DNA of 20,887 nt from JBQCDV01 sp051960855 (GTDB lineage Bacteria > Actinomycetota > Actinomycetes > JAJZTN01), in the NCBI GenBank assembly GCA_051960855.1, contig JBQCDV010000132.1, positions 1-20,887 on the forward strand. The letters are read 5' to 3'. Positions within the stretch are counted from its first letter, which is position 1. Each line of letters opens with the position of its first letter. A program made the translations under genes and the position numbers. Under the pieces are notes generated by a model. It saw only the letters and a list, made by a program, of their open reading frames with translations. It did no database searches and had not been told where the DNA came from. Shown here piece by piece: positions 13,329-20,622 of this stretch.

Positions 13329-13865
13329 TCACTCGACGTGCGCGACGACTTTGCGGAGCTCGGGGTAGCGGCTGCGCAGTGCCGCCTCGACGCCGTTCTT
13401 GAGCGTGCGGTCGACCATCGGGCAGTGCGCGCAGGTGCCGGACAGCCGGACCTCGACCACCCCGTCGGAGGCAGCCAGCACGGCGATGCTGCCGCCGTGG
13501 GAGCGCACGTAGTCCCCGACGGCGCTGTCGACGAGCTCGAGGGCGGCGGCTTTGAGCAGGTCGTCGCGTGAGGAGCCGGCCGGGGGTGACCACTGCTCCG
13601 GCTGCGTCAGGGCCTGCTGCAACGCGGCGCGGACCGCGGCCCCGTCACCCCGCCAGCTGTGACCGGGGGCCAGCGTCACGAGGACCGCGGAGGGTTCGAC
13701 GACCAGGCCGACGATGGTGCCGTCCGCCACGAGCGCGGCCAGCCCCGACGGCACCGTCGTCGGAGAGCCCACGAACGTCAGGACTCCGGCGGGAATCACC
13801 CAGCGCACGGTGCGTTCGTCGACCGCCTCGGGATGCAGCGGCACGAGGGCGGTGTCGGCGCCCAC
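13329..13865 (-). CDS. Nfu/NifU-type Fe-S protein in the feo operon
   Basis: This 178-aa protein has an Nfu-N-like domain (about 15-90: RTVRWVIPAGVLTFVGSP, then LVTLAPGHSW) and a NifU C-terminal domain (about 102-176). The cluster-binding CxxC is C145/C148 in LSGTCAHCPMVDRTL, preceded by HGGSIAVLAASDGVVEVRL. Nfu proteins carry or transfer 4Fe-4S clusters. The GTG start lies one base after the feoB stop, so translation is probably coupled. Its place, third in feoA-feoB-X, is where some bacteria encode FeoC, a small regulator that can bind an Fe-S cluster. A role in sensing or using imported iron is inference. Confidence 0.86.
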   Translation of the reverse strand: MGADTALVPLHPEAVDERTVRWVIPAGVLTFVGSPTTVPSGLAALVADGTIVGLVVEPSAVLVTLAPGHSWRGDGAAVRAALQQALTQPEQWSPPAGSSRDDLLKAAALELVDSAVGDYVRSHGGSIAVLAASDGVVEVRLSGTCAHCPMVDRTLKNGVEAALRSRYPELRKVVAHVE

Positions 13866-13866
13866 G

Positions 13867-15825
13867 TCAGGTCAGCGCCCCGACGACCAGCCGCGTCAGG
13901 AATGACATGGTCCAGGCCAGCGCGAACAGGTAGCAGAAGGCGATCGCCGGCCACCGCCACGTCCCTGACTCCCGTCGCATGACGGCCATCGTCGAGGTGC
14001 ACTGCAGGGCGTAGAGGAAGAAGACGAGCAGGGCCGACAGCACGGGCGCGGTGAACAGCGGCTCTCCGGCCCGCGGCCCGGACTCCACGCGCATCGACCG
14101 CAGCGCCTGAGACGGCTCCGCTGGGTCCTCGGCGGCCGCGACCTGACCGAGAGTGGCCACAAAGACCTCGCGCGCCGACAGCGACGACAACACGCCGATG
14201 TTGATGCGCCAGTCGAAGCCAAGCGGAGCGAAGACGGGCGACACGAAGCGGCCGGCGTCGGCCGCCCAGCTGTGGTCAACGACGTAGGCGGACACCGCGG
14301 TGGGGTTGCCGGTGTCGACGCCGGCGGTCCGCAGCTCGGCCGTGCTACGAGCCGGGAGGTTGAGCAGCACCCACAGCACGACGGTCGTCAGCAGGATGAT
14401 CTTGCCGACCTTGCGCAGGAACGCCTGGCAGGACGACCAGACCGCGAGCAGCACCGAGCGGCCCGACGGCAGCCGGTAGGGCGGCATCTCCATGTAGAAG
14501 GGCAGCAGCTTCCCGCGCCGGCGCCCGATCTTGGAGAAGACCCACGCGGTGCCCATCGCCGAGGCCGCACCGACGAGGTAGAGCACGAACATCACGACGC
14601 CCTGCGCGCCGAAGGGCCCCAGCCGGGTGCCGGGCGGGATGAGCAGCCCGATCAGCAGCACGTAGACCGGCAGCCGCGCCGAGCAGGTCATGAGCGGAGC
14701 GCTCATCATCGTCGCGATCCGGTCGCGGGCCGACGGGAGCGTCCGGGTGGCCATGATCCCCGGCACGGCGCACGCCCACGAGGACAGCAGTGCCACGAAG
14801 GCGCGCCCCTCGAGCCCGACCTTGCTCATGACGCGGTCCATGAGGAAGGCGGCCCGCGACATGTAGCCGATGCCTTCGAGCAGCGAGATCAGCAGGAAGA
14901 GCAGGGCGATCTGTGGCAGGAAGACCAGCACCCCGCCCACGCCGCCGAGCAGCGCGTCGGACAGGAAGCTGGCCAGCAGCCGCTGGTGGACGTGGGCGTC
15001 GACGATGCCGCCGAGCCAGGCGAAGAAGGTCTCGACGCCCGACTGCAAGGGCGCCGCGAGCGCGAAGATCACCTGGAAGAAGCCGAACATGGTCGCGAAG
15101 AACACCAGCGAGCCCCACACCGGGTGCAGCAGCACGGCGTCAATCCGGCGGGTCCGGGCGTCGTCGGTCGGCGCGGTGTAGGACGCCGAGGTGAGCACGG
15201 AGTCGATCCACGCCAGCGCCTCGGCCGGCGCGGTCGGCGGCAGCACGACGGGGCTCGGCCAGCTGCGGAACTCAGCCAGCGACTCGCGGAGGGCGACCAG
15301 CTCGTGACGGTCTCCGGCGACCACGGTGAGGACCGGGAGCCCGAGGGCCCGAGCGAGTGCGGGCACGTCGAGCGAGCCCTGCCGCCGCGCCAGCTCGTCG
15401 GTGAACGTGACCACGACGCACACCGGCAGACCGACCTGCAGCACATGCGTGAGCAGGCCTAGCGAACGCCGCAGCGTCGTCGCATCGAGCGTGACCAGCA
15501 GCGCGTCCGGTGTGGGCGAGTCGAGCTGGTCGGGGTCGAGCACGTCGGCGACGACCTGCTCGTCCGGGCTGATCGGGTCGAGGCTGTAGGTGCCGGGGAG
15601 GTCTTCGATGACGAGCTCGGTGTCACCGACCCGAGCGGTGCCTTCGTAGCGGGCGACCGTGACGCCCGGGTAGTTGCCGGTCTTGGCGCGCAGGCCGGTC
15701 AGGGCGTTGAAGAGGGTGGTCTTGCCCGAGTTGGGGCTGCCGGCCAGCGCGATGCGGGGCAGCGCGGTCAGCGTGGCCGACCCGCCCCCTCCCCCGCCGC
15801 AGTGGCCCGGGTCGGCGGAGCTCAC
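13867..15825 (-). CDS. feoB: ferrous iron transporter FeoB
   Basis: This 652-aa Fe(II) transporter has an N-terminal G domain and a membrane domain. G motifs are P-loop GSPNSGKTT (29-37), T56 in GVTV, DLPG (75-78), and G4 TFTD (140-143), where Thr replaces the usual Asn, a substitution allowed in the N/TxxD consensus. The membrane part has the two Gate regions with conserved Cys: SSWACAVPGIMATRTL and MTCSARLPVYVLLIG. The start GTG 15825 overlaps the feoA stop (GTGA). An ATG-class codon at 15849 would add eight residues inside feoA and is less likely. A Gly-rich HCGGGGGG precedes the G domain. The operon is probably repressed by iron through the box at 16197. Confidence 0.96.
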   Translation of the reverse strand: MSSADPGHCGGGGGGSATLTALPRIALAGSPNSGKTTLFNALTGLRAKTGNYPGVTVARYEGTARVGDTELVIEDLPGTYSLDPISPDEQVVADVLDPDQLDSPTPDALLVTLDATTLRRSLGLLTHVLQVGLPVCVVVTFTDELARRQGSLDVPALARALGLPVLTVVAGDRHELVALRESLAEFRSWPSPVVLPPTAPAEALAWIDSVLTSASYTAPTDDARTRRIDAVLLHPVWGSLVFFATMFGFFQVIFALAAPLQSGVETFFAWLGGIVDAHVHQRLLASFLSDALLGGVGGVLVFLPQIALLFLLISLLEGIGYMSRAAFLMDRVMSKVGLEGRAFVALLSSWACAVPGIMATRTLPSARDRIATMMSAPLMTCSARLPVYVLLIGLLIPPGTRLGPFGAQGVVMFVLYLVGAASAMGTAWVFSKIGRRRGKLLPFYMEMPPYRLPSGRSVLLAVWSSCQAFLRKVGKIILLTTVVLWVLLNLPARSTAELRTAGVDTGNPTAVSAYVVDHSWAADAGRFVSPVFAPLGFDWRINIGVLSSLSAREVFVATLGQVAAAEDPAEPSQALRSMRVESGPRAGEPLFTAPVLSALLVFFLYALQCTSTMAVMRRESGTWRWPAIAFCYLFALAWTMSFLTRLVVGALT

Positions 15826-16127
15826 CGACCGGTGCCGACCCGGATGCACCGGGCCTGCGCTCGCCGCAGCGCGATCTCGTAGCCGAGCACGCGGTAGACG
15901 ACCGGGTCACCGAGGGGCGCTTTGCGCAGCACCTCGACCTGGGCGCCGGGCACGAAGCCGAGGTCGAACAGCCGACGGGACGCGGCTGCATCGGCAGCGT
16001 CGCATACGTCGGCGATCGTCACGACGTCACCGGGGACGAAGTCGGCCAGGGTCGGTGCGGTGTCCGGGCAGATCCCCGCGCATCCGGTGACCACACGGCC
16101 GCCGAGCGCGGTGCTGACCAGCGACAT
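15822..16127 (-). CDS. feoA: ferrous iron transport protein A
   Basis: This 101-aa protein is one SH3-like FeoA domain: LADFVPGDVVTIADV (about 27-41), RRLFDLGFVPGAQVEVLRKA (about 51-70), GDPVVYRVLGYEIALRRAQA. Its N-terminus is extended and has GCAGICPDT with two Cys. FeoA binds FeoB and supports Fe(II) uptake. ATG 16127 has GGAGGT seven bases upstream. It is the first gene of feoA-feoB-nfu. Confidence 0.92.
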   Translation of the reverse strand: MSLVSTALGGRVVTGCAGICPDTAPTLADFVPGDVVTIADVCDAADAAASRRLFDLGFVPGAQVEVLRKAPLGDPVVYRVLGYEIALRRAQARCIRVGTGR

Positions 16128-16196
16128 ACGGACGACCTCCGACGACTCGGCTCCTGCAGACCCTGCGGCGACTCCCTGCGGGACACCGCTCCTGAC

Positions 16197-16215
16197 TCAG
16201 GTAAGGCTACCCTCA
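16197..16215. promoter_or_regulatory. DtxR/IdeR-like iron box upstream of feoA
   Basis: TCAGGTAAGGCTACCCTCA matches about 16 of 19 positions of the DtxR/IdeR consensus TWAGGTWAGSCTWACCTWA. It lies 70 bp upstream of feoA and about 90 bp upstream of the divergent GNAT gene. Iron-replete repression of feo is the expected outcome. Confidence 0.68.
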
Positions 16216-16289
16216 CCGACGAGTGCCGTCGACGTGACCTGTGTCGCAGGAATGCGTGCGGCCAGGCGTTGCGAGCGGACTGTGCGGGC

Positions 16290-16303
16290 TACGTTCTGCC
16301 CCG
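16290..16303 (+). promoter_or_regulatory. leaderless-type -10 for the GNAT gene
   Basis: TACGTT (16290-16295) fits TANNNT. GTG 16303 lies eight bases after its last T, and there is no ribosome site. A TTGCGA at 16269-16274 could be a -35 with a short 15-bp spacer. Confidence 0.4.
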
Positions 16304-17304
16304 TGACCACGCTGCAGCTGCGTCCCGTCGAGGTCGAGTCCGCTGTCGAGCAGCTCATCGAACGCCTCCTGGTGCGCCGCTTCCGCGCTGACTACGGCAG
16401 CGCCGACAGCGCCGACTACGCCGGCCGCGAGGCCGCGGCACGCGAGGCGGCCAGCAGCGCCGTTCGGCAAGGGTTGCCCCGCCTCGAGCCGAACGACGTC
16501 GTCACCGCGGACGGCACCGTCGTCGGGCGGCTGTGGTGGCAGCGCAGCCACGACGAGCTCGGCGTCGCCGACCTGGTGCTCGACAACCTGGTGCTCGACA
16601 ACCTTGCGCTGCCGCCGACTCTGTTGCCGACTCTGTTGCCGAGTCTGCTGCCGGCCGTGCGCGAGACCGTGCTCGCCGAGGCCGCGGCCGCCGGAGTGGA
16701 GCGCCTGACCGTGGCCGTGCCGGCGGGCGATGTCACGCTGACCGCGCTCGTCGCGGAAGGCGGCTTCGAGCTGTCCTCCACGCAGATGCGGCTGGACCTG
16801 ACCACCGGCGACCCCGACAACACCGAGCTCGCGGCCCGCGTGCGGCTGGAGCCCCTGCCGCAGGCCGACTACGACGCGTGGTGCGACTGGCAGGTCGCCG
16901 GCTACGCCGACGCACGCCACCAGGCGGGGGAGTCTCTCTCGACGGCGCAGACGATCGCGGTGCAGCAGCTCGGCGAGATGCTGCCCGAGGGGCTCGCAAC
17001 GCCCGGCCACCACATCTTCGTCGTTCGGGACTCAGGGTCCGGCGAGCGGGTCGGCGTGCTCTGGCTGAGCAGCGAGCGGCGAGTCGCCTACGTCTACGAC
17101 ATCGAGATCGACGAGGCGCAGCGACGCAAGGGATACGGGGCCGCGACGATGCACGCGGCGGCGCAGTGGGCTCGAGCCCGCAACGCACCGGCGCTGGGGC
17201 TCAACGTCTTCGGCTACAACACCGGCGCCCGCGCGCTCTACGACTCTCTCGGGTACCGGGTCGTCGAGGACTTCTACGGGCTGCGGCTCGGAGCGCGCGA
17301 CTGA
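16303..17304 (+). CDS. GNAT-family N-acetyltransferase, probably two-domain
   Basis: This 333-aa protein has a C-terminal GNAT domain (about 180-333) with acetyl-CoA motif A RRKGYGAATMHAAAQWAR, strand VAYVYDIEID before it, and motif B LGLNVFGYNTGARALYDSLG. The N-terminal half also has GNAT-like strands (ERLTVAVPAGDVTLTALVAE, then GGFELSSTQMRLDL) but no clear pyrophosphate-binding loop, so it is probably degenerate. The length fits tandem GNAT proteins. GTG 16303 is chosen because the family-like TLQLRPVEVE begins there and a -10 element precedes it. The acceptor is unknown. An expanded short-repeat segment lies at about residues 90-116. Confidence 0.86.
   Translation: MTTLQLRPVEVESAVEQLIERLLVRRFRADYGSADSADYAGREAAAREAASSAVRQGLPRLEPNDVVTADGTVVGRLWWQRSHDELGVADLVLDNLVLDNLALPPTLLPTLLPSLLPAVRETVLAEAAAAGVERLTVAVPAGDVTLTALVAEGGFELSSTQMRLDLTTGDPDNTELAARVRLEPLPQADYDAWCDWQVAGYADARHQAGESLSTAQTIAVQQLGEMLPEGLATPGHHIFVVRDSGSGERVGVLWLSSERRVAYVYDIEIDEAQRRKGYGAATMHAAAQWARARNAPALGLNVFGYNTGARALYDSLGYRVVEDFYGLRLGARD
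16573..16650 (+). repeat. in-frame tandem duplications inside the GNAT gene
   Basis: A 15-bp unit encoding LVLDN occurs twice without change (16573-16587, 16588-16602). A 12-bp unit encoding PTLL follows three times (16615-16626, 16627-16638, 16639-16650); the third differs by two bases and reads PSLL. All keep the frame. This is typical of replication slippage. Confidence 0.8.
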
Positions 17305-17332
17305 GCGTGGCGGACTGATGGCGGGGCGCGGG

Positions 17333-17347
17333 TAGGCTCGCGGCACG
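17333..17347 (+). promoter_or_regulatory. possible leaderless -10 for guaB1
   Basis: TAGGCT (17333-17338) fits TANNNT and ends eight bases before GTG 17347. No ribosome site is seen, so transcription could start at or next to the start codon. Confidence 0.38.
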
Positions 17348-18780
17348 TGCGATTCCTCGAGGACCGGCCCGCGCCCTACGACCTGACCTATGACGACGTC
17401 TTCATGGTCCCGCGGCGCTCGGCGGTGGCCAGCCGGACCGAGGTCGACCTCTCCACGCAGGACGGCAGCGGCACGACGATTCCGATCGTCGTGGCCAACA
17501 TGACGGCCGTCGCCGGTCGCCGCATGGCCGAGACGGTCGCCCGTCGCGGCGGAATCGCGGTCATCCCGCAGGACATCCCGGCCGAGGTGGTCGCCGAGGT
17601 GGTGTCCTTCGTCAAGAGCCGTGACCTCGTCCACGACACTCCCCTGACCCTTGCCCCGGGGCAGACCGTCGGCGAGGCGCTGGCGTTGCTGCCCAAGCGG
17701 GCCCACGGCGCGGTGATCGTGGTGGAGGCCGGGCGACCCGTCGGTGTCGTCACCGATGCCGACTGCGTCAGCGTCGACCGCTTCGCGCAGCTGCGCGATG
17801 TCATGAGCCGGGATCTCCTGACGCTGCCCGCGGGCACCGAGCCGAGGGAGGCCTTCGACCGGCTGCGCGGTCGGCACCGGCTGGCCCCGGTCGTCGACGA
17901 GGCCGGGCAGCTCGTGGGGATCCTCACCCGCGCCGGCGCCCTGCGCGCCACCCTCTACCGGCCCGCGGTCGACGACAGCGGCCGGCTGCGCGTCGCGGCG
18001 GCCGTCGGCGTCAACGGCGACGTCGTCGGCAAGGCACGTGCGCTCCTGGAGGCCGGCGTCGACGTGCTCGTGCTCGACACCGCGCACGGTCACCAGGACA
18101 AGATGCTCGAAGCCCTCCGCGGCGTCCGCGCCCTCCAGCCGACCGTCCCGCTGGTGGCCGGCAACGTCGTCTCCGCCGACGGCGTCCACGACCTCGTCGA
18201 GGCCGGCGCCGACATCGTCAAGGTCGGGGTCGGACCCGGCGCCATGTGCACCACGCGGATGATGACCGGCGTCGGCCGCCCGCAGTTCTCGGCGGTGCTC
18301 GAGTGCGCCGCCGAGGCACGCCGGCTGGGCAAGCACGTGTGGGCCGACGGCGGTGTCCGGCACCCCCGGGACGTCGCGCTCGCGCTGGCCGCGGGTGCCG
18401 CCAACGTCATGATCGGATCCTGGTTCGCGGGGACTCACGAGTCTCCTGGCGACGTCCTCCGTGACGCCGATGGCAAGCTCTACAAGGAGAACTTCGGCAT
18501 GGCGTCGGCTCGCGCGGTCCAGCGACGCACGTCGGAGGAGTCGGAGTTCGACCGGGCCCGCAAGGCGCTGTTTGAGGAGGGGATCTCGACGTCCCGGATG
18601 TACCTCGACCCGCGCCGGCCCAGCGTCGAAGACCTCCTCGACACCATCACCTCCGGCGTCCGCAGCTCCTGCACCTACGCCGGCGCCGCCGATCTGGAGG
18701 CCTTCCACGAGCGCGCGCTCGTCGGGGTCCAGTCGGCGGCTGGCTACGCGGAGGGCCGGCCGCTGTCGCAGTCCTGGTGA
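17347..18780 (+). CDS. guaB1: GuaB1-family GMP reductase (IMPDH-related, CBS domains)
   Basis: This 477-aa TIM-barrel protein belongs to the actinobacterial GuaB1 group, related to IMP dehydrogenase; members have been shown to be GMP reductases (GMP + NADPH to IMP + ammonia). The opening PYDLTYDDVFMVPRRS is characteristic. A CBS pair lies at about 95-205 and includes HGAVIVVEAGRPVGVVTDAD and RLAPVVDEAGQLVGILTRAG. The active-site loop is VGVGPGAMCTTRMMTG, with catalytic C301. The ADGGVRHPRDVALALAAGA and mobile-flap region follow. The GTG start and likely leaderless promoter are as described at 17333. It converts guanine nucleotides back to IMP for salvage. A 32-nt palindrome follows the stop by nine bases and probably ends transcription. 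Confidence 0.96.
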   Translation: MRFLEDRPAPYDLTYDDVFMVPRRSAVASRTEVDLSTQDGSGTTIPIVVANMTAVAGRRMAETVARRGGIAVIPQDIPAEVVAEVVSFVKSRDLVHDTPLTLAPGQTVGEALALLPKRAHGAVIVVEAGRPVGVVTDADCVSVDRFAQLRDVMSRDLLTLPAGTEPREAFDRLRGRHRLAPVVDEAGQLVGILTRAGALRATLYRPAVDDSGRLRVAAAVGVNGDVVGKARALLEAGVDVLVLDTAHGHQDKMLEALRGVRALQPTVPLVAGNVVSADGVHDLVEAGADIVKVGVGPGAMCTTRMMTGVGRPQFSAVLECAAEARRLGKHVWADGGVRHPRDVALALAAGAANVMIGSWFAGTHESPGDVLRDADGKLYKENFGMASARAVQRRTSEESEFDRARKALFEEGISTSRMYLDPRRPSVEDLLDTITSGVRSSCTYAGAADLEAFHERALVGVQSAAGYAEGRPLSQSW

Positions 18781-18789
18781 GCCCTTCTG

Positions 18790-18821
18790 CGAACGACGCC
18801 CGCCACGGCGGGCGCCGTTCG
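18790..18821 (+). terminator. 32-nt palindrome (copy 1) after guaB1
   Basis: CGAACGACGCCCGCC (18790-18804) pairs with GGCGGGCGCCGTTCG (18807-18821) with one mismatch. It begins nine bases after the guaB1 stop and is well placed to terminate it. The same 32-nt design recurs at 20160, 20438 and 20623. Confidence 0.72.
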
Positions 18822-18836
18822 TGAATCAGGCGGCAC

Positions 18837-18856
18837 GCCACGGCGGGCGGCGTTCG
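18837..18856 (+). repeat. half copy of the 32-nt palindrome
   Basis: GCCACGGCGGGCGGCGTTCG repeats the loop and right arm of copy 1, differing at one position (GGGCGGCG against GGGCGCCG). The left arm is missing. It suggests duplication or decay of the element between guaB1 and the DUF5302 gene. Confidence 0.55.
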
Positions 18857-18932
18857 GGCGCGTCGGGGCCCCCCGGCGAGGACCGGCCCTTAACCGCTGG
18901 TTCCTGCCCCGTCGTAACGGCAGGATGGAGGC

Positions 18933-19274
18933 ATGAGCCCCGCAGCCACGCCGTCGCCCGACCATTCCCGCGAGCCGGAGCCTGCGGAGGCGACGACCGC
19001 CCAGCCAGGTGACGCGAGCGGCAAGGTGGCCGACGCGAGCAGCCAGGCGGCCGGCGGGTCGACCACCACCGACTCCACCGCCGACGGCACCACCGGCACC
19101 GCGGACGCCACCCCCGCGGACCCGCGCGAGGAGACCAAGCGCCGCATGCAGGAGGCCCTGGCCCGCAAGCAAGGGCGGCAAGGCGAGTCGCATCTCGGCG
19201 GCGGTGACCGCGGCCCGCACGGGTCGGGCGGCCCGGCCAAGTCGCAGCGCACCTTCCGTCGCAAGTCCGGCTGA
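18933..19274 (+). CDS. DUF5302 family protein
   Basis: This 113-aa actinobacterial protein has a disordered Ala/Thr/Ser-rich N-terminus (about 1-65) and a conserved C-terminus: DPREETKRRMQEALARKQGR (about 66-85), then GPAKSQRTFRRKSG at the end, diagnostic of DUF5302. No membrane segment. ATG 18933 has GGATGGAGG immediately before it. The ribosome site overlaps a small CCTGCC/GGCAGG stem (about 18901-18924). Function unknown; the basic tail could bind nucleic acid, which is inference. Confidence 0.82.
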   Translation: MSPAATPSPDHSREPEPAEATTAQPGDASGKVADASSQAAGGSTTTDSTADGTTGTADATPADPREETKRRMQEALARKQGRQGESHLGGGDRGPHGSGGPAKSQRTFRRKSG

Positions 19275-19330
19275 CAGGCCTCACGGCGCTGCCGGACGGA
19301 CAGGCTTCCCGGCGGTTTGCGGGACGGCTT

Positions 19331-19359
19331 TACTCTTCCTTAAGGTAAGGCTTACCTAA
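19331..19359 (+). promoter_or_regulatory. promoter with near-perfect DtxR/IdeR box
   Basis: TAAGGTAAGGCTTACCTAA (19341-19359) matches the 19-bp DtxR/IdeR consensus at about 18 positions and is almost a perfect inverted repeat. A TACTCT -10-like hexamer lies at 19331-19336, so a bound repressor would cover the transcription start. The lipoprotein gene begins 39 bp downstream. Confidence 0.86.
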
Positions 19360-19398
19360 GTCCCCCGCCAGCCGTCCCCTGCCTGCCGAAGAGGATCG

Positions 19399-20139
19399 AT
19401 GCGCCTCCTGCCCCTCCCCCTGCCCTCCGCCCGAGCCGCCTCCGGTGTGCTGGCGCTCTGCCTGATCGCCGCGGTGAGCGGTTGCTCGAAGGACTCCTCG
19501 GGCGCGGCCTCCTCGGACGCGATCGACGTCAAGGCCGGCGACTCCAGCTGCCAGGTCGCCGACACCGACCTCGACGCGGGCAGCCACACGTTTCGGATCG
19601 AGAACACCGGGTCGCAGGTCACGGAGGTCTACGTCTACGCGAAGCAGGGTGACGACTTCTCGCGCATCGTGACGGAGAAGGAGAACATCGGCCCGGGCAC
19701 CACCCAGACAGTGACCGTCGACCTGCCGGCCGGCGCCTACCAGGTCGCGTGCAAGCCGGGGATGACGGGCCATGGCATCCGCACCGCGCTGACGGTGACC
19801 GGCGAAGGCGGCGCATCGTCGTCGGCCTCGACGGAGGCTGCATACGACCGTGAGCTCGAGGTCGAGGTCGTCAAGGACGGCTCGGTCGAGAAGCCGGCGT
19901 CCCTGACAGCGAAGGCCGGCGAGCGGATCGAGTTCAAGCTCGAGAACGCTTCACCGGAGGAGCACTACCTCGAGGTGCTCGGCCCCGACGGCAAGGAGCT
20001 CGGCGAGGCGGAGGCGCAGGCCGGCAAGACCGCCGAGTTCGTGGCCCAGCTCAAGGAAGCCGGCGACTACAGCCTCAAGGTCTTCGCTGATGGCGAGGAG
20101 GACAAGGCCACCACGCTGCCGCTGAAGGTCACTCCGTAG
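19399..20139 (+). CDS. iron-regulated lipoprotein with EfeO-type cupredoxin domain
   Basis: This 246-aa protein starts at ATG 19399 (GAGGA just upstream). A lipoprotein signal peptide ends at the lipobox VSGC with C29. Residues about 43-134 match the EfeO cupredoxin domain: GDSSCQVADTDLDAGSHTF, FSRIVTEKENIGPGTTQTV, and GAYQVACKPGMTGHGIRTAL, with C51, C118, M122 and H125 as possible ligands or a disulfide. A Ser/Ala linker leads to a second beta-sandwich domain (about 148-246) with AGERIEFKLENASPEEHYLEV, also cupredoxin-like. The M75 peptidase-like domain of full EfeO is absent, and no efeU or efeB is nearby. Control by the DtxR box implies production under iron limitation, probably binding or handling iron (or copper) outside the membrane. 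Confidence 0.88.
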   Translation: MRLLPLPLPSARAASGVLALCLIAAVSGCSKDSSGAASSDAIDVKAGDSSCQVADTDLDAGSHTFRIENTGSQVTEVYVYAKQGDDFSRIVTEKENIGPGTTQTVTVDLPAGAYQVACKPGMTGHGIRTALTVTGEGGASSSASTEAAYDRELEVEVVKDGSVEKPASLTAKAGERIEFKLENASPEEHYLEVLGPDGKELGEAEAQAGKTAEFVAQLKEAGDYSLKVFADGEEDKATTLPLKVTP

Positions 20140-20159
20140 CCTCCGCCCACCCCACCTCC

Positions 20160-20191
20160 CGAACGGCGTCCGCCACCGCCGGCGCCGTTCG
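20160..20191 (+). terminator. 32-nt palindrome (copy 2) after the lipoprotein gene
   Basis: CGAACGGCGTCCGC (20160-20173) faces GCCGGCGCCGTTCG (20178-20191), with one mismatch and one wobble. It lies 20 bases after the lipoprotein stop and probably terminates it. The next 26 bases (GTACGCCTCCGCGG..., ending GGGGCGGCAG) recur after copy 4, so the repeat is longer than the hairpin. Confidence 0.65.
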
Positions 20192-20243
20192 TACGCCTCC
20201 GCGGGTGGGGCGGCAGCAGCCGGCGGCCGCAGCCTCACGCCGT

Positions 20244-20310
20244 TCTCTTGTCGCTCGCGTGCACGCTGATGGTCGTCCCACAGCCATCACTGCACACGGG
20301 AGTCGGCGGA
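20244..20310. repeat. hairpin module X, copy A
   Basis: The first of three copies of a module whose core is GTGCACGCTGATGG, then TCGTCCCACAG, then CCATCACTGCAC. TGATGG (20267-20272) pairs with CCATCA (20284-20289) around an 11-nt loop, and GTGCA (20259-20263) pairs with TGCAC (20291-20295). Similarity to copies B and C ends near GGCGGAAGCG, and no palindrome follows directly. Confidence 0.82.
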
Positions 20311-20349
20311 AGCGGTGGCGGACAACCGTGCAGCCGAGCTCCTGGTCCA

Positions 20350-20437
20350 TCTTTTGCCGCTCCCGTGCACGCTCATGGTCGTCCCACAGCCGTCACTGCA
20401 CACGGGAGCCGGCGAAACGCCAGCGCGCCAGCCACCC
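20350..20437. repeat. hairpin module X, copy B (88 bp)
   Basis: Matches copy C over 88 bp at 84 positions, with differences at the start (TCTTTTG), CTCCCG, GCTCATGG and CCGTCA. After the hairpin core both continue with GGGAGCCGGCGAAACGCCAG, then CGCGCCAGCCACCC, and lead without a gap into a 32-nt palindrome. The outer CTCCCG pairs fully with CGGGAG here; copies A and C have CTCGCG. Confidence 0.85.
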
Positions 20438-20469
20438 CGAACGACGTCGCCCACCGCGGGTGCCATTCG
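20438..20469. repeat. 32-nt palindrome (copy 3)
   Basis: CGAACGACGTCGCCCACC then GCGGGTGCCATTCG, the most diverged copy, with several mismatches or wobbles in the stem. Directly abuts module X copy B. No gene end lies nearby, so it is not simply a terminator. Confidence 0.75.
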
Positions 20470-20534
20470 TACGTGTGGAGCCGGCGGATGGCGGCGCGCA
20501 CACGCCTCGCGCGGTCGCGGAGCCGCTCATCCCA

Positions 20535-20622
20535 TCTCTTGCCGCTCGCGTGCACGCTGATGGTCGTCCCACAGCCATCACTGCACACGGGAGCCGGCGA
20601 AACGCCAGCGCGCCAGCCACCC
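20535..20622. repeat. hairpin module X, copy C (88 bp)
   Basis: Offset exactly 185 bp from copy B. Its hairpin core (20550-20586) is identical to that of copy A. It is followed without a gap by palindrome copy 4. Confidence 0.85.

Noticed and set aside
14272..15462. 396-codon plus-strand frame over feoB
   Set aside because: It is the antisense shadow of FeoB. The product is dominated by Arg, Gln, Glu, Asp and His, as expected from reading transmembrane codons backwards.
13867..15825. FeoB G4 motif TFTD as a loss-of-function mutation
   Set aside because: The G4 consensus is N/TxxD. Thr is an accepted variant, and all other G motifs and both Gate regions are intact.
17032..18708. 558-codon antisense frame over guaB1
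   Set aside because: It lies opposite GuaB1, which has all its family motifs. Long antisense frames are expected in high-GC genes, and its product is low-complexity with no family features.
20244..20622. CRISPR or integron attC array
   Set aside because: Only three X copies with unequal spacing (106 and 185 bp), no spacer-like units, no cas or integrase gene, and no attC core sites that I can recognise.
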